Below, piece by piece: positions 53,459 to 62,765 of a stretch of 64,000 nt of DNA. Within the stretch, counting starts at the first letter, position 1. Each line of letters begins with the position of its first letter. Source of the stretch: Gardnerella vaginalis ATCC 14018 = JCM 11026 (GTDB taxonomy: Bacteria; Actinomycetota; Actinomycetes; Actinomycetales; Bifidobacteriaceae). Under the pieces are notes generated by a model. It saw nothing but the letters and a program-made list of their open reading frames with translations, was not told the DNA's origin and did not search any database. The stretch covers positions 1,426,001 to 1,490,000 of the forward strand of contig NZ_AP012332.1 in NCBI RefSeq assembly GCF_001042655.1, in the 5' to 3' direction. The translations under genes were made by a program, and so were the position numbers.

Positions 53459-55042
53459 TTATTTTACGTTTACATCGTGCAATGGTAAAAGTTGATCAGT
53501 CATGTTTGTAGGATATCCGCTAACATTAGATTTAGCTACCACAATGCTCTTTCGCGCATACATCCAGTCAGAAACAGCGTAATTATTCAACTCTCTAGCA
53601 TACTGTTTGATATTTGACTCATATCCTTCTGCATTTGTTGATTTCATTGCCTGTGCAAAATATTTCTGAGACTCATGATCTTGGAACAAATAAGTAGACT
53701 TTGTATCTGCATACGCTCCAGAATCCAAAGTGTGATTCATCCATGTGAGTGCTAAGTCATATTTACCATCATGAATTCGCTGTTTCATAGTGTTCTCATC
53801 TACTTCTTCGACATTCACACGGAAACCGCCAGTAGCGTTTAACTGGGAAGCAAGCGCATTACCAATATTGCTCATTCCAAGAGGTACGAGGAATGTAATT
53901 TTACCAAGGTAGGCAGCAGAGAAATATGAGAATAGAGATCGAGCTTTTTGAGGATCATGTGGATAAGTGCCACTTAAATCCTCGTATCCTGGCGACAATG
54001 GGGAAATTGGTCCGCGCACAATTTGACCACCAAATGGATCAGCCGATAAAACAGTGTTTATATCCATTGCGTAACTGCTTGCTCTACGAACGTGCTGATC
54101 GCAGAAAATAGACGATATTCCAGTGTTATAAGCAATCATTCGTATTCTAGTGCTCTGACCTTCAACAAGTTGAGTATTTGGCATTGACGCCATACGTTTG
54201 TTTTCATTGCCATCAAGAGGAACAGCCATTTGAATATCGCCATTCTGCATGGCATTTGCTAAAGATGTATCGTCATTAAAGTATTTAAGAGTTATGCTAG
54301 CGCAGCCAGATGCTGTACCCCAATATTTGTCGTTTCTCACAAGAACAAGGTCTGAACCTTTACTATAACCGTTAACTTTAAAAGGTCCTGTTCCCATAGC
54401 GTCTGAAGCGTAGTTTAATGAAGCGCGAGTGTCATATACAATTCCAGCTCTACCTGCTAATCTTCGCAGCAGTAATGGATCTGGCATTTTTAATGAAATG
54501 TTTAGAATATCAGGTCCTGAGTTAGATACGCTTGTAATATTCGTCAACTTTTCATAGCCTGGATAGCTTTTTGTAATACCTTGTTGAAGTGATTGCAGTA
54601 CGGAGCCAGAGTCCATTACGTCTCCATTTGCAAACTTCACGCCTGAACGAATCCTAAACCTATAATTCAAACCGTCGGAAGATACGCTCCAAGACTGAGC
54701 AAGACCTGGTTTTAAAGCATTATTGCCGTCTCGTTTAATAAGCGTTTCATAAACGTTTTCAATAAGAGCTTGTTGCAGTGAATCACTGTCGTCAGTCCTA
54801 ATATCTAAGGATGCTGGGGCTGTACGCAAGCCTATTTTTAAAACTGAGCCTGATGACGGAACAATACTTTCTGGAACTATTGATCTTCCATCTAAAAATC
54901 GCCATCCACCCCATGCAACAACAGACATAATGGCAATTAAGACTATAAAAATAACCCACGAGGACACGCCTTTTTTAGCTTTTTTTGCATAACGTGCTTT
55001 TCTCATATGTGATCCAGATGAGTATCTTTCAAATTCAGGCAT
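53459..55042 (-). CDS. Peptide/nickel ABC transporter substrate-binding protein, membrane-tethered
   Basis: 527 residues from MPEFERYSSGSHM. Family SBP_bac_5: LKIGLRTAPASLDIRTDD, ENVYETLIKRDGNNALKPGLAQSW, VKFANGDVMDSGSV and AMGTGPFKVNGYSKG. Unlike most Gram-positive OppA-type proteins there is no lipobox; instead a basic N-terminus (MRKARYAKKAKK) and a hydrophobic segment at about 29-46 suggest an uncleaved anchor. No permease or ATPase genes adjoin, so it probably works with a transporter encoded elsewhere. Confidence 0.88.
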   Translation of the reverse strand: MPEFERYSSGSHMRKARYAKKAKKGVSSWVIFIVLIAIMSVVAWGGWRFLDGRSIVPESIVPSSGSVLKIGLRTAPASLDIRTDDSDSLQQALIENVYETLIKRDGNNALKPGLAQSWSVSSDGLNYRFRIRSGVKFANGDVMDSGSVLQSLQQGITKSYPGYEKLTNITSVSNSGPDILNISLKMPDPLLLRRLAGRAGIVYDTRASLNYASDAMGTGPFKVNGYSKGSDLVLVRNDKYWGTASGCASITLKYFNDDTSLANAMQNGDIQMAVPLDGNENKRMASMPNTQLVEGQSTRIRMIAYNTGISSIFCDQHVRRASSYAMDINTVLSADPFGGQIVRGPISPLSPGYEDLSGTYPHDPQKARSLFSYFSAAYLGKITFLVPLGMSNIGNALASQLNATGGFRVNVEEVDENTMKQRIHDGKYDLALTWMNHTLDSGAYADTKSTYLFQDHESQKYFAQAMKSTNAEGYESNIKQYARELNNYAVSDWMYARKSIVVAKSNVSGYPTNMTDQLLPLHDVNVK

Positions 55043-55199
55043 AGCCAACAGTGTATATCATCGATTGAATCATACGTAGAATTTATGCAGAAAATAATCT
55101 AAAAATACCCTAAAAAGATTCTAAAAGTTAATTATATGAGATATTAGAAAAATCCGTTACGACAACCACAACGCGGCTACGACAAAACCTACAACATAG

Positions 55200-55901
55200 C
55201 TACAGCGAAACAGATGGGCACAGAAATCTTAGAGGGCAGTCAGCACAATGCGGATTCCTAGCTGTACATATTTTTCTACCATGAAGAATAAGGCGGTGAG
55301 ACAAATTAGTCCATTCTTCTGGCGGAAAATAAGATGTAATTTCACGCTCAACTTTTATAGGATCTGACTTAGCTATTTTCCAATCGCTTCTCCATCTAAG
55401 CCTTGACGTCACACGCATAACGTGGGTATCTACTGGAAACCCTGGGATACCAAAAGCATTGCCCAATACAACGTTTGCTGTTTTTCTTCCTACACCTGGA
55501 AGTTTTGTAAGATCATCCATATTATTTGGAACTACACCATTGAAATCGTCCATAAGTTTTTGCGAAAGCTCTATAATATGCTGCGATTTTACTCTATAAA
55601 ATCCAAGTTGATGGATGATCTCTTGTACCTTATATATTGGTGCGCGCGCTAAATCTTTTGGCGTAGGATAAGTTCTAAAAAGTTGTTCCGTTACAATATT
55701 TACACGTCTATCAGTGGCTTGTGCGCTAAGAACAGTGGCTATTAGTAGTTCAAATGGATTTGTAAAATTTAATGCACACTTTGGATTCGGTATTTCTTCG
55801 CATAAAATCCTATACTCTTCACTCATCCTAGCAATTTTTTTAGATTTTCTAGAATTGGAAGATGATTCTTGACTACTATTCACGCTTTGTAATTTAACCA
55901 A
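55200..55901 (-). CDS. nth: Endonuclease III (DNA glycosylase/AP lyase)
   Basis: 233 residues. Helix-hairpin-helix LPGVGRKTANVVLGNAFG with the catalytic Lys, the catalytic Asp in GFPVDTHVMRVTSRL, and the 4Fe-4S loop C-x6-C-x2-C-x5-C (ICTARNPHCADCPLRFLC) at the C-terminus are all intact. It removes oxidised pyrimidines. The first 25 residues are Ser/Lys-rich and variable. It is 31 bases downstream of glnR, possibly in one transcript. Confidence 0.95.
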   Translation of the reverse strand: MVKLQSVNSSQESSSNSRKSKKIARMSEEYRILCEEIPNPKCALNFTNPFELLIATVLSAQATDRRVNIVTEQLFRTYPTPKDLARAPIYKVQEIIHQLGFYRVKSQHIIELSQKLMDDFNGVVPNNMDDLTKLPGVGRKTANVVLGNAFGIPGFPVDTHVMRVTSRLRWRSDWKIAKSDPIKVEREITSYFPPEEWTNLSHRLILHGRKICTARNPHCADCPLRFLCPSVSL

Positions 55902-55932
55902 TATAATAAACCACTAATCCTCTACAGGAATT

Positions 55933-56706
55933 CTAGTCGGAAGCTGCCGACGAATCATTATTATCAGAATCTGTAGAATCTACAACTTCATCCTGAGACT
56001 CTAAAGGATCGAAACGATATCCAACATTCCTAACCGTTCCAATAACGTGCTCATATTCAACGCCTAATTTCGCGCGTAACCTACGAATGTGAACATCCAC
56101 TGTACGAGTTCCACCGTAATAATCGTAACCCCAAACCTCTTGAAGTAGGTGAGCACGAGTGAATACTCGCCGAGGATGCTGAACAAAGTATTTAAGAAGC
56201 TCAAATTCTTTATACGCTAAATCAATAGGCTTTCCGTGCAAGCTAACTGTGTAACTCTGCGTATCTACGACTAAATCCCCAGAGCACATTTGACCGCTAC
56301 TGTTAATTTCCACGCTACCAGAATCAGCTACATGTTCTTTAGAAGTAGATTCAGCCGACCCACCTCGTTGAGAAGCTAGTCTAAGTCTACCTTCTACTTC
56401 GGCTGGTGAAGCGGTTGTCAGCATAACATCGCTAACACCCCAAGATGCATTAACAACTGTGAATCCGCCTTCTGTAAGAATTAAGATAACAGACATTGTT
56501 AAATTAGAAGCACGAACAATAGAGCATAAAGATTTCGCCAAAGACAAATCTTCTCTAGCATCTACAAGAAGAATAGTGTTTTCTGGCATCTTAAGCATAC
56601 TAGACGGTTCCATTGGGAGCACTCGCACTCTATGCGAAAGTAGAGTCAAAGATGGCAAAACTTTTGCAGGCGCGGCACAAGAGGTCATCAATGTAATATC
56701 CGTCAT
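55933..56706 (-). CDS. glnR: GlnR-type OmpR-family regulator
   Basis: 257 residues from MTDITLMTSCAA, GGAGG 7 bases upstream; the longer frame upstream is unsupported. The N-terminal half is a receiver-like domain (LLVDAREDLSLAKSLC with Asp49), atypical as in actinobacterial GlnR, which needs no phosphorylation. The C-terminal winged helix YKEFELLKYFVQHPRRVFTR, LLQEVWGYDYYGGTRTVDVH and VIGTVRNVGYRF is almost identical to Streptomyces GlnR. It should control nitrogen assimilation. No histidine kinase lies next to it. The last 25 residues are acidic. Confidence 0.9.
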   Translation of the reverse strand: MTDITLMTSCAAPAKVLPSLTLLSHRVRVLPMEPSSMLKMPENTILLVDAREDLSLAKSLCSIVRASNLTMSVILILTEGGFTVVNASWGVSDVMLTTASPAEVEGRLRLASQRGGSAESTSKEHVADSGSVEINSSGQMCSGDLVVDTQSYTVSLHGKPIDLAYKEFELLKYFVQHPRRVFTRAHLLQEVWGYDYYGGTRTVDVHIRRLRAKLGVEYEHVIGTVRNVGYRFDPLESQDEVVDSTDSDNNDSSAASD

Positions 56707-56895
56707 ATTGATACCTCCAGAACGCATAGAATTGAATAACAAATTCAAAATCAAGCTGTTAAAAGAGAATTGTAATCCATACTTAAGATACTTAATAAGA
56801 ATCGAAGCATGCAAGTGTACGCTTACATATAAAATAAGTTAATACGGCTAAACAATTTATTAAAATTATCTTATAAAACGCGATAGGAGCGTAAT

Positions 56896-57621
56896 ATGAG
56901 CAACGATAACATCGCACATAATGCAATGCATAATCACATTACGATTGTTGTAACTCAATTCGTTGCTATAGCTCTTTTAGCAATTGCAGCCATTCTGCCA
57001 ATAGCCACAGCAAAAGCCGTTATAACCGTTTGCGTGATTATTCTTCTGGCTCTAGTTACTTTCTGGCCACTACAAGGTTCTACAGCAGATAAAGCTATTC
57101 CGCTTTTTGCCGGAATCGCATCCATGTGGTGCGCGGCATTAGCTTTAAAAGGTTGGCTTCCTAACAGCGTAATAGATAATACAGAAGTTAGTATGGATAA
57201 GTTCATTGCAGCTATTCACCCATATGAACGTTGGGCTGTTAGCTTTGCTCTAATTCTTGTTGCTGCAACTTTTGTTAGCTTTGGTCGTCAAATGCTTAGG
57301 GAAGAGAGATCTAATCTTGTAAGAAATATTTCACATTCTCTTACAGCAAGTATCGCTTGTGCAGCTCTTCCAGGATGGCTTTTTTTGCCTTCGATTATTC
57401 GTTTCACATTCTCCGTGCGTATTCTAGAACTTGGCGTACTGGTAGCAGTATTGGGTTTGCTTGCCGTGATTGTTCTAGCTGGGCTTTCTCATCTTTGGGT
57501 TAAAGATGCAAAATACAATACTGACATGCTTTTGCCACAAGTTGGTACTGCTTTGATTCCCGTAATGATGGGCGGAATGGTTGTTTACGCAACTGGTTTA
57601 GGAATGCTACTAATCGCTTAA
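56896..57621 (+). CDS. Uncharacterised polytopic membrane protein
   Basis: 241 residues, TAGGAG upstream of ATG. About seven hydrophobic segments: VAIALLAIAAILPIATAKAV, VCVIILLALVTFWP, LFAGIASMWCAALAL, WAVSFALILVAATFV, and three more toward the C-terminus. No motif or family was recognised. It is divergent from glnR and convergent with ppa, whose terminator lies between. Confidence 0.75.
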   Translation: MSNDNIAHNAMHNHITIVVTQFVAIALLAIAAILPIATAKAVITVCVIILLALVTFWPLQGSTADKAIPLFAGIASMWCAALALKGWLPNSVIDNTEVSMDKFIAAIHPYERWAVSFALILVAATFVSFGRQMLREERSNLVRNISHSLTASIACAALPGWLFLPSIIRFTFSVRILELGVLVAVLGLLAVIVLAGLSHLWVKDAKYNTDMLLPQVGTALIPVMMGGMVVYATGLGMLLIA

Positions 57622-57631
57622 ATTTTTTAGA

Positions 57632-57670
57632 ATAAAAAAGTGTCTAACACATAAAAATGTGTTAGACACT
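57632..57670 (-). terminator. ppa terminator
   Basis: AGTGTCTAACACAT (57639-57652) and ATGTGTTAGACACT (57657-57670) form a perfect 14-bp stem with an AAAA loop; on the minus strand TTTTTTATT follows. It lies about 50 bases after the ppa stop and also close to the end of the convergent membrane gene. Confidence 0.9.
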
Positions 57671-57720
57671 AGCAAACGCGTTTCTAAAACGCTCGGAAGA
57701 TTCGCGACTAATCTCGAAAA

Positions 57721-58215
57721 CTACTTTTCGCTTTCTTCAAGACGCTTGCGAGCTGCGACAATTTCCTTTTCAGCCTGCTCAACTCCAGCCCAGAAGTCAC
57801 CAGGAAGAACTTCCTTACCTGGCTCCAAAGCCTTGTACTGCTCGAAGAAGTGCTTGATTTCAGCCTTGTGATACTCATTCACGTCATCAATATCCTTGAT
57901 GTCGTCGAAACGAACATCTGCCGGAACGCACAAAACCTTATCGTCTCCGCCAGCTTCGTCAACCATGTGATACAAGCCAACAGCGCGGCACTCAACAACG
58001 CATCCTGGGAACACAGAGTTTGGAATCATAACAAGAGCATCGAGTGGATCGCCATCTTCGCCCAAAGTTCCATCAATGTAACCGTAATCATCTGGATAAC
58101 CCATAGCTGTGAAAAGGGTACGATCCAAGAAAACGCGACCAGTTTCGTGATCAACTTCATACTTATTCTTGGATCCGCGTGGGATTTCTACCACAACATT
58201 GAATGTTTCTGCCAT
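57721..58215 (-). CDS. ppa: Inorganic pyrophosphatase
   Basis: 164 residues, family I soluble enzyme. The metal-binding signature DGDPLDALV covers residues 54-62, and EIPRGSKNKYEVDHETG carries further active-site residues. It hydrolyses PPi to drive biosynthetic reactions. AAGGAG precedes the ATG. A TTAGACTG dyad lies about 75 bases upstream. Confidence 0.96.
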   Translation of the reverse strand: MAETFNVVVEIPRGSKNKYEVDHETGRVFLDRTLFTAMGYPDDYGYIDGTLGEDGDPLDALVMIPNSVFPGCVVECRAVGLYHMVDEAGGDDKVLCVPADVRFDDIKDIDDVNEYHKAEIKHFFEQYKALEPGKEVLPGDFWAGVEQAEKEIVAARKRLEESEK

Positions 58216-58655
58216 GTTTACTCCTTAATGCGTAAAATAATGCGTAAAACACACTGTTTATCAATCTAACGTTTATACACCTAAATTAGACTGTTCAGTC
58301 TAACTCTAGCGCGCAGCAAAGAGCACGTAAAACGCGTTGTATAACATTGGCATTTTAGCAAACAAAAGTCGAAAGCAACCGCACTAAAAAATAGCAGAGA
58401 AAAATCTTAATAAAAACGAATAATTACCTTGAAAAATATTTAAATCCATATTAAAAAATTTCATAAAACTTGCAAAAAACATAAGAAAAATCAAGGAAAA
58501 ACTAGGGAAAAACTAAGACACGCTATAACTAACTACAGTGTCTTAATACGTAGATAATATGACTACGTTTTGGGCGATGTTAGTCATAAAACAATTCATA
58601 CCCACATCATGTCCACAACCAAAATTAAACCACGTATTAGCAAGTTGCAGGCAAA
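58216..58655. other. Gene-free region between ppa and the acyltransferase gene
   Basis: 440 bases, the longest gene-free stretch in the window. It contains the ppa promoter region with a perfect dyad (58286-58303), an 8-bp inverted pair TAAGACAC/GTGTCTTA (58514-58521, 58538-58545) and A-rich stretches around 58380-58500. Divergent promoters are expected here. No coding frame seen. Confidence 0.7.
58286..58303. promoter_or_regulatory. Perfect 18-bp dyad upstream of ppa
   Basis: TTAGACTG-TT-CAGTCTAA. It sits just upstream of a TATAAA hexamer on the minus strand (58272-58277) and so would overlap the -35 region of a ppa promoter. The geometry is typical of TetR-family operators, but no such gene is in the window. 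Confidence 0.5.
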
Positions 58656-61088
58656 ATGACAGAGATAAACAACGCAGCTAACACTACAAGCAAACGCAAC
58701 GCTGCAATAGATGGCATGCGTGCTATTGCTGTTATTGCGATTGTAGCGTTCCACCTACGTCCAATAGTACTTCCAGGAGGATTCTTGGGAGTAACAATGT
58801 TTCTTGTTATGGCTGGATACTTCAGCACTGTATCTCTGCTAAAAATGTTTGAAACATCAAATGCGCAAAAGTCGCCAGCAACCAGCGAACAAACCAAAAC
58901 ACCGGTAAAGTCTAAAATATTCGCCTACTTAAAATACTTGTTTAAACGCGTAAAACGAATTTGGCCGTCTACTATAGGGATTATTGCTCTGAGCGCCCCA
59001 CTAATGTGGCTATTTTCACCAAGTCTTTTAACAAAACTACAATCTGACGCACTAACAGGCGCTAGCTTTACAAGCAATATGGCGTATATTTTGCGAAAAG
59101 TATCTTACTTTGAACAATCAGGACTACCATCCCCAATAAAACACCTTTGGTATTTGGGACTTATTATGCAAATCTTTGTATTTTGGCCGATTATACTATG
59201 GGTGATTCTTAAAATTGTGCACTCTAAATTTGTAAGAATGTGCGTTACGGCGATTCTTATGATTGCATGTTCGTTGGCAAACCTAGCAATTACGATTTTT
59301 TATGGAGATGGCCAAACCATTGCGCGCGTGTATTACTCTATTGACACTCGAGCTGGAGAATTCTTAATTGGTGCATTACTAGCAATGTATTGCACATGGT
59401 TTAGCGAACGTTCCATTATCAAAATTATTGCAGATGCTTGTAAATATATTGTTGGAAACAAAAGCAAAAAAACACAAATCGAAAAAATAGAGGATTCATC
59501 AGAGATAGAAGCGCAAAATACACAAAATACGCAAAATAAAAGCCAATCCTCAGAAGCCTCGATACCAGACGATTTACTAGCAGGATTGCAAGTAAACATG
59601 ATGGAATCTGATAAAGATGGCGAATATGACGAATCCGATGAATCTAATAATGAAATTGCTGGGGAAAAGTGGCAACAAACCAACGAATCAGAAAACACTG
59701 ATAAAGTAAAAACTGATCTAAAAAATAAATCAGAATCTGGTAAATTCGCAAAAATAGCAAAAACTCTTCAAAAACCTCTAAGCACACTACAAAAATCGAT
59801 TATAGGATTGGCTGCGTTAATTTTTATTCTATGGTGCTTAGTGAAAGAAGACGGTTCAAAAACCTGGATTGTTTACGGCGGATACACGATATTCGCAATA
59901 GTTTGCGCGATTTTAATGTGGTCCTGCCTACAGAAAAATAGTATTTGCACTAAAATACTTGAAATTGCTCCACTGAAATATATAGGTCTAAGATCTTTTG
60001 CGATTTACATAGTCCACTTCCCTATTCTAGAAATACTAAACCCTGCTACAAGAACCACACAGATAACTCTTTGGGAACAGGCAGGGCAATGCGTAATAGT
60101 TATTATTGCAGCAGAGGTTTTTTACAGAATGTTCGAGATGCCTCTTGCAAATAAGCATATAACCTTTAGTATTATCCAGAAAGACGATATTATCTCGTAT
60201 GATATAGACGCGAAAAACCCTGATTTATCTTCAGATACTTTAAACGTTAAAAGTAAGAATATAAGATTGCCGTTTGTTTTAAGAAGAACGGTAATAGTGA
60301 TTTGTGCAATAGTTGGGCTAGCAATAATTGCAGCGCCAGTTAACTGGAATAGTATTGCGCAAGCGCGAGCTATACAATTAAGACCAGAATTAAACGCGCA
60401 AGACGCGAATACTCAAAACAAAACTGCACAAGAAAAAACTGCACAAGAAAAAAATTCCGCTAATACGAAGAAAAAAACAGGCGGAAAGCGCGAGAATATA
60501 GAAAAACAAACGCTTCCAACAAAACCATCTGACCATAGGATTCTCAACCCGATTGCAGAAAAAGTGCCAGAAAACATAAATACAAAACCATGGAAAATAG
60601 ACTCAAAACGCAATGTTTGCACTGCAGACATAACAATGGTTGGAGATTCCGTAACAGAAGGCGCAAAACCATACCTTATGCAAGCATTACCAAACGCTTG
60701 GATTGACGGAAAAGTGAGCAGACAAATATTCCACGGAGCGGAAGATTATCAGCAAGATTTAGTTGGGAAACACCCTGGAAGCGTTGTAATCTATGAGCTT
60801 GGAACAAACGGACCTCCTAGAGACGAATCTGTTTTGCAAAATATGGTAAATGTTACAGGCGGCAAACCAGTGTATTTTGTAACAACCCGTGTTCCACAGC
60901 CTTGGCAAGACGAAACAAACGCAAGACTGCGCGCTTTTGCAGCGAAACGCAAAAACGTTGGAATAATAGACTGGTATGGTTTAAGCGCAGGACACTCCGA
61001 ATTCTTAACAGACGATGGAATACATTTGACTCCTATTGGAGGTCCACAATACGCGCAAATGATAAGACTAGCCGTGTGCGGAGGATAA
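58656..61088 (+). CDS. OatA-like acyltransferase with C-terminal SGNH domain
   Basis: 810 residues. The N-terminal acyltransferase-3 membrane domain has AIDGMRAIAVIAIVAFHLRP and GGFLGVTMFLVMAGYFS, with further helices to about 540. The C-terminal extracellular SGNH esterase-like domain has ITMVGDSVTEG (Ser about 664) and DDGIHLTPIG (Asp/His about 786-789). Such proteins O-acetylate peptidoglycan or other surface glycans, giving lysozyme resistance. Two low-complexity inserts are unusual: an acidic stretch of about 110 residues within the membrane domain (268-380) and a Lys/Thr-rich linker (570-620). Confidence 0.9.
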   Translation: MTEINNAANTTSKRNAAIDGMRAIAVIAIVAFHLRPIVLPGGFLGVTMFLVMAGYFSTVSLLKMFETSNAQKSPATSEQTKTPVKSKIFAYLKYLFKRVKRIWPSTIGIIALSAPLMWLFSPSLLTKLQSDALTGASFTSNMAYILRKVSYFEQSGLPSPIKHLWYLGLIMQIFVFWPIILWVILKIVHSKFVRMCVTAILMIACSLANLAITIFYGDGQTIARVYYSIDTRAGEFLIGALLAMYCTWFSERSIIKIIADACKYIVGNKSKKTQIEKIEDSSEIEAQNTQNTQNKSQSSEASIPDDLLAGLQVNMMESDKDGEYDESDESNNEIAGEKWQQTNESENTDKVKTDLKNKSESGKFAKIAKTLQKPLSTLQKSIIGLAALIFILWCLVKEDGSKTWIVYGGYTIFAIVCAILMWSCLQKNSICTKILEIAPLKYIGLRSFAIYIVHFPILEILNPATRTTQITLWEQAGQCVIVIIAAEVFYRMFEMPLANKHITFSIIQKDDIISYDIDAKNPDLSSDTLNVKSKNIRLPFVLRRTVIVICAIVGLAIIAAPVNWNSIAQARAIQLRPELNAQDANTQNKTAQEKTAQEKNSANTKKKTGGKRENIEKQTLPTKPSDHRILNPIAEKVPENINTKPWKIDSKRNVCTADITMVGDSVTEGAKPYLMQALPNAWIDGKVSRQIFHGAEDYQQDLVGKHPGSVVIYELGTNGPPRDESVLQNMVNVTGGKPVYFVTTRVPQPWQDETNARLRAFAAKRKNVGIIDWYGLSAGHSEFLTDDGIHLTPIGGPQYAQMIRLAVCGG

Positions 61089-61095
61089 TTTACTG

Positions 61096-61153
61096 GTAAA
61101 TCCTAGTAAGAATCATGGTAAGTCCTGCGCAAATTTTGGTAAGTCCTGCGCAG
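61096..61153 (+). repeat. Three GGTAAGTCCTGCGCA-type repeats upstream of zwf
   Basis: GGTAAATCCTA (61096), GGTAAGTCCTGCGCA (61118-61132) and GGTAAGTCCTGCGCA (61139-61153) are spaced 22 and 21 bases apart, close to two helical turns. The last ends about 30 bases before the zwf start. They resemble a phased operator set. Confidence 0.75.
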
Positions 61154-61184
61154 CAAATCAAGTCGAAACATTACGATGGTATAC

Positions 61185-62765
61185 ATGACTGAATTAAGAA
61201 CCACAATATGCTCGACTGCGCATAGCGAAGAAACAACAGCTTGGAAAAATCCGCTACGCGATCCACGAGACTTGCGTTTGGCTCGTATTGCAGGACCATG
61301 TAGTTTAGTAATATTCGGAATTACTGGCGATTTAGCGCGCAAAAAACTTATGCCAGCCGTATACGATTTGGCGAATCGAGGGCTTTTGCCACCTGGATTT
61401 GGTTTAACGGGCTTCGCAAGACGCGACTGGACAGATGAACATTTTGTAAACTTTGTGCGTGAAAATATTCAACAACACTGCCGCACACCATTTCGTGAAT
61501 CAACATGGATTAACCTTGCTAAAGGCATACGTTTTGTTCGCGGAACATTCGACGACGCAAGCGCATTTGAGCGCTTAAGCAAAACCGTAAGCGAATTAGA
61601 CAGAGATCTCGGAACTCGCGGAAATCACGCGTTTTACATGTCGGTTCCGCCTTCTAGCTTCCCTGTTGTGGCACAGCAGTTAGCAGCATCGGGGCTTTCA
61701 CATTCCTCCGAAAACGCGTGGAGACGAGTGATAATAGAAAAACCTTTTGGTCACGATTTAACAAGCGCACAAGAGTTGGATCGCGTAGTTTCCGAAGTTT
61801 TTGACCCTAATTCTGTATTCCGCATAGACCACTATTTAGGCAAAGAAACTGTGCAAAATTTGCTGGCTTTTCGTTTTGCAAATGCAATGTATGAGCCAAT
61901 TTGGAACGCTAATTATGTTGACCACGTGCAGATTACTATGGCAGAAGATATTGGCATAGGCGGCAGAGCTGGATATTATGATGGGATTGGAGCAGCCAGA
62001 GATGTTATTCAAAATCATCTGCTGCAACTAATGGCTCTTACTGCTATGGAAGAGCCAGTAAGTTTTAGTGCTAGTGACTTGACGGCTGAAAAAACTAAGG
62101 TCTTGTCTGCTATACGCTTGCCTAAAGATTTAGCAACAAATACTGCGAGAGGTCAATACGCAGAAGGTTGGCAAGGATCGTATAAAGCCGTTGGATATTT
62201 GCAAGAGCAAGGAATTAGCCCGGATAGCACTACGGAAACATACGCTGCCGTGCGTTTAGACGTAGACACTCGTCGCTGGGCTGGAGTTCCGTTCTATTTG
62301 CGAACCGGAAAGCGCTTAGGAAAGCGCGTTACAGAGATTGCCGTGATTTTTAAGCGCGCTCCACACTTGCCTTTTGAGTCCACTGCTGTGCGCGAACTTG
62401 GTAGTAATGCGATTGTGATTCGCGTTCAGCCAGATGAAGGCGTAACAATGCGATTTGGCGCAAAAGTGCCAGGCGGAACATCTATGGAAGTTCGCGATGT
62501 TTCTATGGACTTTAGTTATGGAAGATCTTTTACAGAAAACTCTCCAGAAGCCTACGAGCGCCTTATTCTAGACGTTTTACTTGGCGAGCCACCGCTTTTC
62601 CCAACTACACAAGAAGTTGATTTAAGTTGGAAAATCTTAGATCCTATTGAAGATTTTTGGAGTTCGCTTGGTACACAGCCTCAGCCATACCGTGCTGGAA
62701 CGTGGGGTCCAGCGGAAGCTGACGCTATGCTTGCTCGCGATAATCGCCATTGGAGGCTGCCATGA
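61185..62765 (+). CDS. zwf: Glucose-6-phosphate 1-dehydrogenase
   Basis: 526 residues from MTELRTTICST; an ATG three codons earlier is also possible. FGITGDLARKKLMPAVYDLA binds NADP; RIDHYLGKETVQNLLAFRF holds the catalytic His and Lys; YIGIGGRAGYYDG-like DIGIGGRAGYYDGIGAARDV follows. It performs the first step of the oxidative pentose phosphate branch, yielding NADPH and 6-phosphogluconolactone. It overlaps opcA as ATGA, forming zwf-opcA-pgl. Confidence 0.97.
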   Translation: MTELRTTICSTAHSEETTAWKNPLRDPRDLRLARIAGPCSLVIFGITGDLARKKLMPAVYDLANRGLLPPGFGLTGFARRDWTDEHFVNFVRENIQQHCRTPFRESTWINLAKGIRFVRGTFDDASAFERLSKTVSELDRDLGTRGNHAFYMSVPPSSFPVVAQQLAASGLSHSSENAWRRVIIEKPFGHDLTSAQELDRVVSEVFDPNSVFRIDHYLGKETVQNLLAFRFANAMYEPIWNANYVDHVQITMAEDIGIGGRAGYYDGIGAARDVIQNHLLQLMALTAMEEPVSFSASDLTAEKTKVLSAIRLPKDLATNTARGQYAEGWQGSYKAVGYLQEQGISPDSTTETYAAVRLDVDTRRWAGVPFYLRTGKRLGKRVTEIAVIFKRAPHLPFESTAVRELGSNAIVIRVQPDEGVTMRFGAKVPGGTSMEVRDVSMDFSYGRSFTENSPEAYERLILDVLLGEPPLFPTTQEVDLSWKILDPIEDFWSSLGTQPQPYRAGTWGPAEADAMLARDNRHWRLP

